Source of the DNA: Ruminococcaceae bacterium UBA5397
Lineage (GTDB): Bacteria; Bacillota; Clostridia; Oscillospirales; Acutalibacteraceae
Direction of reading: 5' to 3'
Assembly: GCA_002411615.1 (NCBI GenBank)
Contig: DHOF01000031.1
Coordinates: forward strand, 9,488-16,601
DNA: 7,114 nt
Below are positions 1 to 4,600 of this stretch, piece by piece. The notes beneath the pieces were generated by a model. That model made no database searches. It was not told the origin of the DNA and saw only the letters and a program-made list of their open reading frames with translations. Position numbers and translations under genes: made by a program. Position 1 is the stretch's first letter; every line of letters begins with the position of its first letter.

Positions 1-7
1 AGAGCTT

Positions 8-13
8 CCTCCT
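8..13 (-). promoter_or_regulatory. Strong Shine-Dalgarno for a minus-strand gene just outside the window
   Basis: The minus strand reads AGGAGG, a full match to the 16S rRNA tail, followed by seven bases (AAGCTCT) up to the window edge. Seven bases is an ideal spacing, so the start codon of the next gene is expected within the first few bases past the edge. The gene itself cannot be seen. Confidence 0.7.
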
Positions 14-50
14 AAACCATTTTGGTATTTCTCTGCAACAGAATATTTTT

Positions 51-79
51 ATTATACGGGAAAACAAATGAGATTTGAA
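51..79 (-). promoter_or_regulatory. Candidate promoter for a gene beginning beyond the left edge
   Basis: On the minus strand a perfect TATAAT (51-56) lies 17 bases downstream of TTCAAA (74-79, four of six matches to TTGACA). Transcription would start near 44, with a leader of about 44 bases ending at a strong ribosome binding site at 8-13. The order promoter, leader, ribosome binding site is coherent, which makes this more credible than the boxes alone. Confidence 0.6.
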
Positions 80-203
80 TGCAAATAAAGAAAAAAGATT
101 TGTTTTAAAATGATTTTTTTGCAGAGTTTTTATAATTTCTGTTTTATTTGGCAAACAGCAAAAACCGAATAACTTTAATTTGCAGCTTCACTTTTTCAAA
201 ATC

Positions 204-1451
204 TTAATCATGATTGTATTGATAAATTTCACTTTGACCGACCACCAGGGAAGACGGGAGTCCTGTAATGACCTCCAAATGAACGGGCAGTGGAGGACGA
301 TGTTTTAAGAATGTCTGCCGAAGACGCTTTTCAACTTGCTTACCGTCTTTTGATTTCTTTACGGGCAACATCAATACAAACTGATTCCGACTGTAGCGGC
401 TGAACACATCCCCTTTTCGCATAGTTGTCTGAATGACTTCCTCTAGCATTCCCATCGCTCTATTTAATGAATCCTTAGAAAAATTTGCACCATTCTCTAA
501 AGATAAAGTCAGCAGCATTAAAATAACACAGTTATTTTCCCGATCAGCACTTCTGACAATCATATGAAAAATATGTTTAAAGATTTCATAGGAACAAAAA
601 TAAGCACCATTAATTGGTCGCTCAGTACGAATCGTTTCCTCCAAATCCCGCTCAATCTGATAGATATCTTTAATCGTATGATAAGTGCTGTTTGAAGCCC
701 ATTGATAAATATTTCGCACAATCTGCGGCATCTGTTCACCCACCTCATCAAAATAGGTCTGGGAAACAACTGGATAATAGTTTAAAATCTCCTGCTTCAT
801 ATCTAATTGCTGCATTGTTCTAAATAAAAGGATATATAACTTTTCACTAAATGGATCTGTTAAAAGCGCCCGATTACAAATAGAAAGCAATTCATTCCAA
901 CAATCTCGGCTTCCTTTTGAAAAAAGCAAATCGCCAATTATTTCAATGACATCCATATATAAACGGCGATAATAAATTGACTGCTGAATTGCCCAATGAT
1001 GTTCGGATAATTCCGGCAAAAAATCACCGGCATATAATTGGATGGCTTTTCGACAAAGCTGCAATTTTTCCTCTTCAGAAACGCGGTCGTATTTTACTTT
1101 TAATACAACATCTTCAAAATCCCACAAATCAACTTGAACAGGAATCTCCGGATTCCATACATACTGTTTCCCCTCTGTAAAAATAAAATTCGTTTCAGGA
1201 TCTGCTTTTTTTAACAGTTTGCGCAACAGATAGACAGCCGACTTTAATGCTCCGGCAGGATTGTCTGCTTTACTGTCTTCATTCCACAGGCGATTCATTA
1301 ATTCTTCATTAGAAATTCGCAGATCGCGCTTTTGAAAAAGGAGAATGAGCACCTCAAAAGGTTTATTAAGGCGCGTTCCTGCTTCCACAATCAAATGGCC
1401 TTTCCAGTCAACACTAAATCCACCAAACATCGTAACCTTAAACGGTTCCAT
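204..1451 (-). CDS. SARP/BTAD-family transcription regulator with a C-terminal degenerate GGDEF-like domain
   Basis: This is a 415-residue cytoplasmic DNA-binding protein. Residues 1-100 are a SARP/OmpR-type winged helix (KVTMFGGFSV at the start, an NPAGALKSAVYLLRKLL recognition-helix region, then the FTEGKQYVWN wing). Residues about 106-250 are a bacterial transcriptional activator (BTAD) helical domain, with LYAGDFLPEL, a YYRRLY segment, RALLTDPFSEKLY and a closing YFDEVGEQMP. Residues about 284-400 resemble a GGDEF domain: GDVFSRYSRNQFVLMLP aligns with the canonical D-x-x-x-RYGGDEF-x-x-x-LP. The catalytic motif is replaced by SRNQF (354-358) and the expected metal-binding aspartates are absent, so cyclase activity is unlikely. 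RKGD (345-348) matches the RxxD I-site spacing. ATG was chosen over an upstream TTG because of the ribosome binding site. It has its own promoter-like site. Targets are unknown; the flanking surface-protein gene and the gene beyond the left edge are candidates. The DNA-binding and BTAD calls are firm, the GGDEF-like call is moderate. Confidence 0.9.
   Translation of the reverse strand: MEPFKVTMFGGFSVDWKGHLIVEAGTRLNKPFEVLILLFQKRDLRISNEELMNRLWNEDSKADNPAGALKSAVYLLRKLLKKADPETNFIFTEGKQYVWNPEIPVQVDLWDFEDVVLKVKYDRVSEEEKLQLCRKAIQLYAGDFLPELSEHHWAIQQSIYYRRLYMDVIEIIGDLLFSKGSRDCWNELLSICNRALLTDPFSEKLYILLFRTMQQLDMKQEILNYYPVVSQTYFDEVGEQMPQIVRNIYQWASNSTYHTIKDIYQIERDLEETIRTERPINGAYFCSYEIFKHIFHMIVRSADRENNCVILMLLTLSLENGANFSKDSLNRAMGMLEEVIQTTMRKGDVFSRYSRNQFVLMLPVKKSKDGKQVEKRLRQTFLKHRPPLPVHLEVITGLPSSLVVGQSEIYQYNHD
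378..419 (-). other. Degenerate GGDEF signature (SRNQF) with RxxD I-site-like motif in the regulator
   Basis: Codons 408-419 encode RKGD (345-348) and codons 378-392 encode SRNQF (354-358). The RxxD aspartate is separated by exactly five residues (VFSRY) from the position of the GGDEF signature, the spacing known for the c-di-GMP inhibitory site of diguanylate cyclases. The RY before and F-x-x-x-LP after match the family. Loss of both glycines and both acidic residues argues against catalysis; I-site binding remains possible but is inferred. Confidence 0.6.
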
Positions 1452-1455
1452 TCTA

Positions 1456-1465
1456 CTCCCACCTT
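1456..1465 (-). promoter_or_regulatory. Ribosome binding site deciding the regulator start
   Basis: On the minus strand this reads AAGGTGGGAG. The AAGGTGG core lies seven bases before the ATG at 1449-1451. The frame is also open to an upstream TTG at 1473-1475, but this Shine-Dalgarno-like run falls between the two codons and supports the ATG. Confidence 0.7.
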
Positions 1466-1513
1466 CCCACCACAAAAACGAATCTGTGACTTTTGTAAAT
1501 TATTTCCTTTTTT

Positions 1514-1542
1514 ATTATATAAAATTTGTTTTAAATATGCAA
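1514..1542 (-). promoter_or_regulatory. Candidate sigma-70-type promoter of the regulator gene
   Basis: On the minus strand there is a perfect -10 box TATAAT (1514-1519), 17 bases downstream of TTGCAT (1537-1542), which matches the first three bases of the -35 consensus. Transcription would start near 1507 and leave a leader of about 55 bases before the ATG at 1451. The site lies between the preceding terminator and the regulator, so it is well placed. The surroundings are very AT-rich, which raises the chance of a fortuitous match. Confidence 0.6.
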
Positions 1543-1580
1543 GAAGACAAATTTATTTTGAAATACAGAAATTTTAAAAA

Positions 1581-1615
1581 AGAACAGCCGCTTCAAAATT
1601 CAAAGCGGCTGTTCT
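1581..1615 (-). terminator. Intrinsic terminator after the surface-protein gene
   Basis: A perfect 13-bp inverted repeat (AGAACAGCCGCTT at 1581-1593, AAGCGGCTGTTCT at 1603-1615) encloses a 9-base loop. Read on the minus strand, the hairpin is followed by TTTTT (complement of 1576-1580), which makes it a Rho-independent terminator 33 bases past the TAA of the surface-protein gene. On the plus strand the hairpin is followed by a short T-rich run, so it may also stop antisense transcription. It separates the surface-protein transcript from the regulator gene downstream. Confidence 0.92.
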
Positions 1616-1647
1616 TCATTTTTAAAAGAGTAACTTTTTAATTGGAA

Positions 1648-4600
1648 TTACGCATTTGCATTTTTTTGATGATCATCGTCATGATCTTCTCTGTCATATC
1701 TCTTCTTAGAAAAAATCATAATTATGACTTGGATCACAGCGATAACTGCCATCATTGCCGTCCACTGATCAAAAATGGCCATTGGATTGCTCATATTTTC
1801 CGTAAGAATAAATGCAATGATAGAACCAACTGACGGAATCAGGCTAATAAGGCGCCATACTCCATGACGGTTGACCTGATCTTGATCTTTATTTTCCTTG
1901 TCATTCTGTGTTTTTGAGGTGATATATGGGTTCTGCTCTTCCGCTCCGTTTTCTTCCTCTTTCTTTTTACGAAGGAAGAAGGTCAGCAGAAGTGCCGCAC
2001 TGCCAAGTACCGTCAAAATACAAAGAATCAAATTCAGAAGTGCCCAATTCTCTGTTGGCGCTGCCTTTGGAACAGGAGAATCCTGAAGCTGTACCTTCTC
2101 TGTTTCTTGAGCAGCAGGGGGATTCTGATCAGGCACCGTCGTTTCCTCAGCTACAATTTTCGGAGCAGGAGCTAGCGGAGTCGTACCATTTGGCGTCGTT
2201 CCTGTCGGTATATGATTATTAATAGGAGGAGTCGTTGGCGGGGTTACGGTTGGAACTACCGGAGCTGCAGTAATTGTAATCGCTCCATCCGTTACTAAAA
2301 GCTGATAGTTATTGCGGTAATAGCTGGTAATTACTGCCCCTGTAGTTGGATCGTTTTCTTCTTCATGGGTACTGTTAGAAGCAACATTATAGATATCATA
2401 TTTCATACTGTCTGTCAGCCCCATCTGAGTTTTGCCCACGTCTGTGCGCTTGACGGAAACAGCATCCGGATTAACAGTGAATCTGTACCCTTCCAAAATT
2501 CCTGTAACATCTGCACCGCTGACCTTCTGTTCTGCACCATTATAAACAAAGCTGTTTGAATGGCCAATCATTGTAATCGTTGCAGGAGTGATCTTGGCCG
2601 GAGCCTTCAAGACAAACGTTTCCGGCAGCTGATAATTTTTCGCTGCTGCTTCACTGAGACTGAGATGAGTCGCTTCTACCTCTTTTGCAGAATCAACATT
2701 TGCGCTGTTAAACAAAACATCTCCGGCAGCTGCAGTCAGCTGATCCTGATTTGGCAGACCTTTTACCGTAATCGTATATTGGGGAACTGTTCTGTTTCCA
2801 TCATAAACTTTATCCGAAGCTTTGAACTCAAAATTTTCTTCGGTGATTTGATAAGGACGAATTGTTAAAGTACTGTCCTGTGTACTGATCTGATAGTTTC
2901 CGGGACCTGCAGAATTTCCGGTAAGGGCCACATGAATTCCATAAGTCTGTGCGTCTTCTCCCGGATCACGGCTAAGAGAATATTCCAGTGTCTCCCCCGC
3001 AATCGTTCCGGTAACAGCTGCTGTTAGTTCCGGATCGGAATCTCCATAAGTCTTTGTTTTAGAATCTGCACTTACTGCAGCCTTCGCCGGATTGATCTTT
3101 GCTTTTGCTGTAATATGATCAACTGACAGCTGATAATTGGAAGAAGCATCCCCTATCAGCTTTAGCCCTGTTGCTGTTACTTCTTTATCCGCAACATTGC
3201 CGCCATCATAAGAAACATCTTTATCAGAGAATTTCACACTCTGAGCTTCGATCTGCACCTTTTCCCCATCAGCCGTTTTAACGGTCAATGTATACTTGGG
3301 TTCCTCATCGCTGCCGTCATAAATTTTATTTTCTGCCTGCAAATTGACATCTGCAGCAGTAATCGATTTTACTTCAATTGAAAGGGTTCCGGGGACATAT
3401 TCGATCGAATAATTCCCAGTTACATCTGTTCCGTTCTCTGTGATTTTGGTGTTTTCTTTCTGGAATGTTCCGTTATAAACACCTTTATCTGTTCCTTTTG
3501 CAGAATAGGAATATCCACTCAGGGTCTGACCGGAAACAAGCGGTGTTTCATCAGAAATTTTTGCAGTCGTAAGGGACTGTTCGCTTCCGGAATAAGCTTT
3601 GCTCTCCGTCTCTCCGACAATCGCAACCGAACGTTTACTGATTACAACGGGATTTTTTGTCACCGTCAGCGTATAGTTTTCACTTTGTGCTCCTGTTAAA
3701 GCAGGTTCTGACGCAAATAAAACTTCTTCTGCAGTTTCGGATGCATCTGCTGCTGCAACGGTTCCTGTAATCGGTACATTGTTTAATGCTACGTCATCAT
3801 TTCCGATTTTAATCTCATCAAGATTATGAGCAGAAGTGATTTCCACCACATTCGTGCCGTCATAGGAACGATCGATTGGAGTCAGCGTCAATGTGACTTC
3901 CAGTTTTGTAATGGTTCCTTTCGCCGCAATCGGATTCAGCGTATAATTTCCAAGTTCATTCTTGTTGAGAGAAACAACTGCATTGACATCTTGATCAGCG
4001 CCGGCATTCGGATCCATAAAAGTAAGAGAGTCAAGCGACGCTGTTACTTCATCATTAAGGATTCCATCAATACTTATGATTTTGCCATCCGCATCAGTGG
4101 TACCGTCATATGGTTTTGAATCTACACTCACCGTTACAGTAATCGGACGCGGACGAATTGTCGCTGTAGTTGATGCTTGATCCAGCGAATTTCCATTTTC
4201 GTCCAGAAGTTCATAATTGCCCGCAGATGAACCCCCTAGCTCAATATTGGTAACATTGACTGTTTTATCCGTGCCCTGGTTTTTATCCGCAAAAGCAAAG
4301 TCTGCTGTTACCGAAATTTTTGAGCTGTCAGCCATTCCATCGGTCTTATCGGAATCAAGGAGGTTCATTGTATTAAAAGTTATAGCTCCGTCAGCATTTA
4401 CCGTGCTGTCATAAATCTTATCTTTCGCGGAGAAAACAACATCCGTTCCAAACTTCAGAGCACGTTTTGTAATACTGGCTTCTGTTGTTTCAACAGTTGG
4501 CTGATAATTTTTAGCATCACTGCCTACTAATCCAACTCCCTCGGCAGTAACCGTTTTGTTTGTTCCCACCTGCTCATCGTCAAAAGTGGCCGTTGCTTTT

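Larger units (their letters stand above)
1..203. other. AT-rich intergenic region downstream of the regulator
   Basis: No ORF, tRNA or convincing hairpin terminator was found between the regulator stop and the left edge. The region is markedly richer in A and T than the flanking coding sequence. Its only supportable content is the promoter-like site at 51-79 and the ribosome binding site at 8-13. Without a clear terminator, regulator transcripts may read through into the next gene. Confidence 0.6.

Noticed and set aside
31..126. Inverted repeat CTCTGCAA (31-38) / TTGCAGAG (119-126) bracketing the promoter-like site
   Set aside because: Only eight bases with about 80 between the arms, and no extension of the match; expected by chance fairly often in a 200-base AT-rich stretch. 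Not supportable as an operator.
1473..1475. TTG as the start of the regulator
   Set aside because: It would add eight residues (MWWEGGSR) that are the translated Shine-Dalgarno region; the ATG at 1449-1451 has the better-placed ribosome binding site and fits the family's N-terminus.
1661..1667. Run of seven T (A on the coding strand) as a phase-variation tract
   Set aside because: It is short and lies in the last few codons, so slippage would alter only the final residues and not switch the gene.
2053..2262. LPXTG-type sortase signal
   Set aside because: No LPXTG or close variant exists near the C-terminus; three hydrophobic segments and long charged stretches replace the usual short hydrophobic tail.
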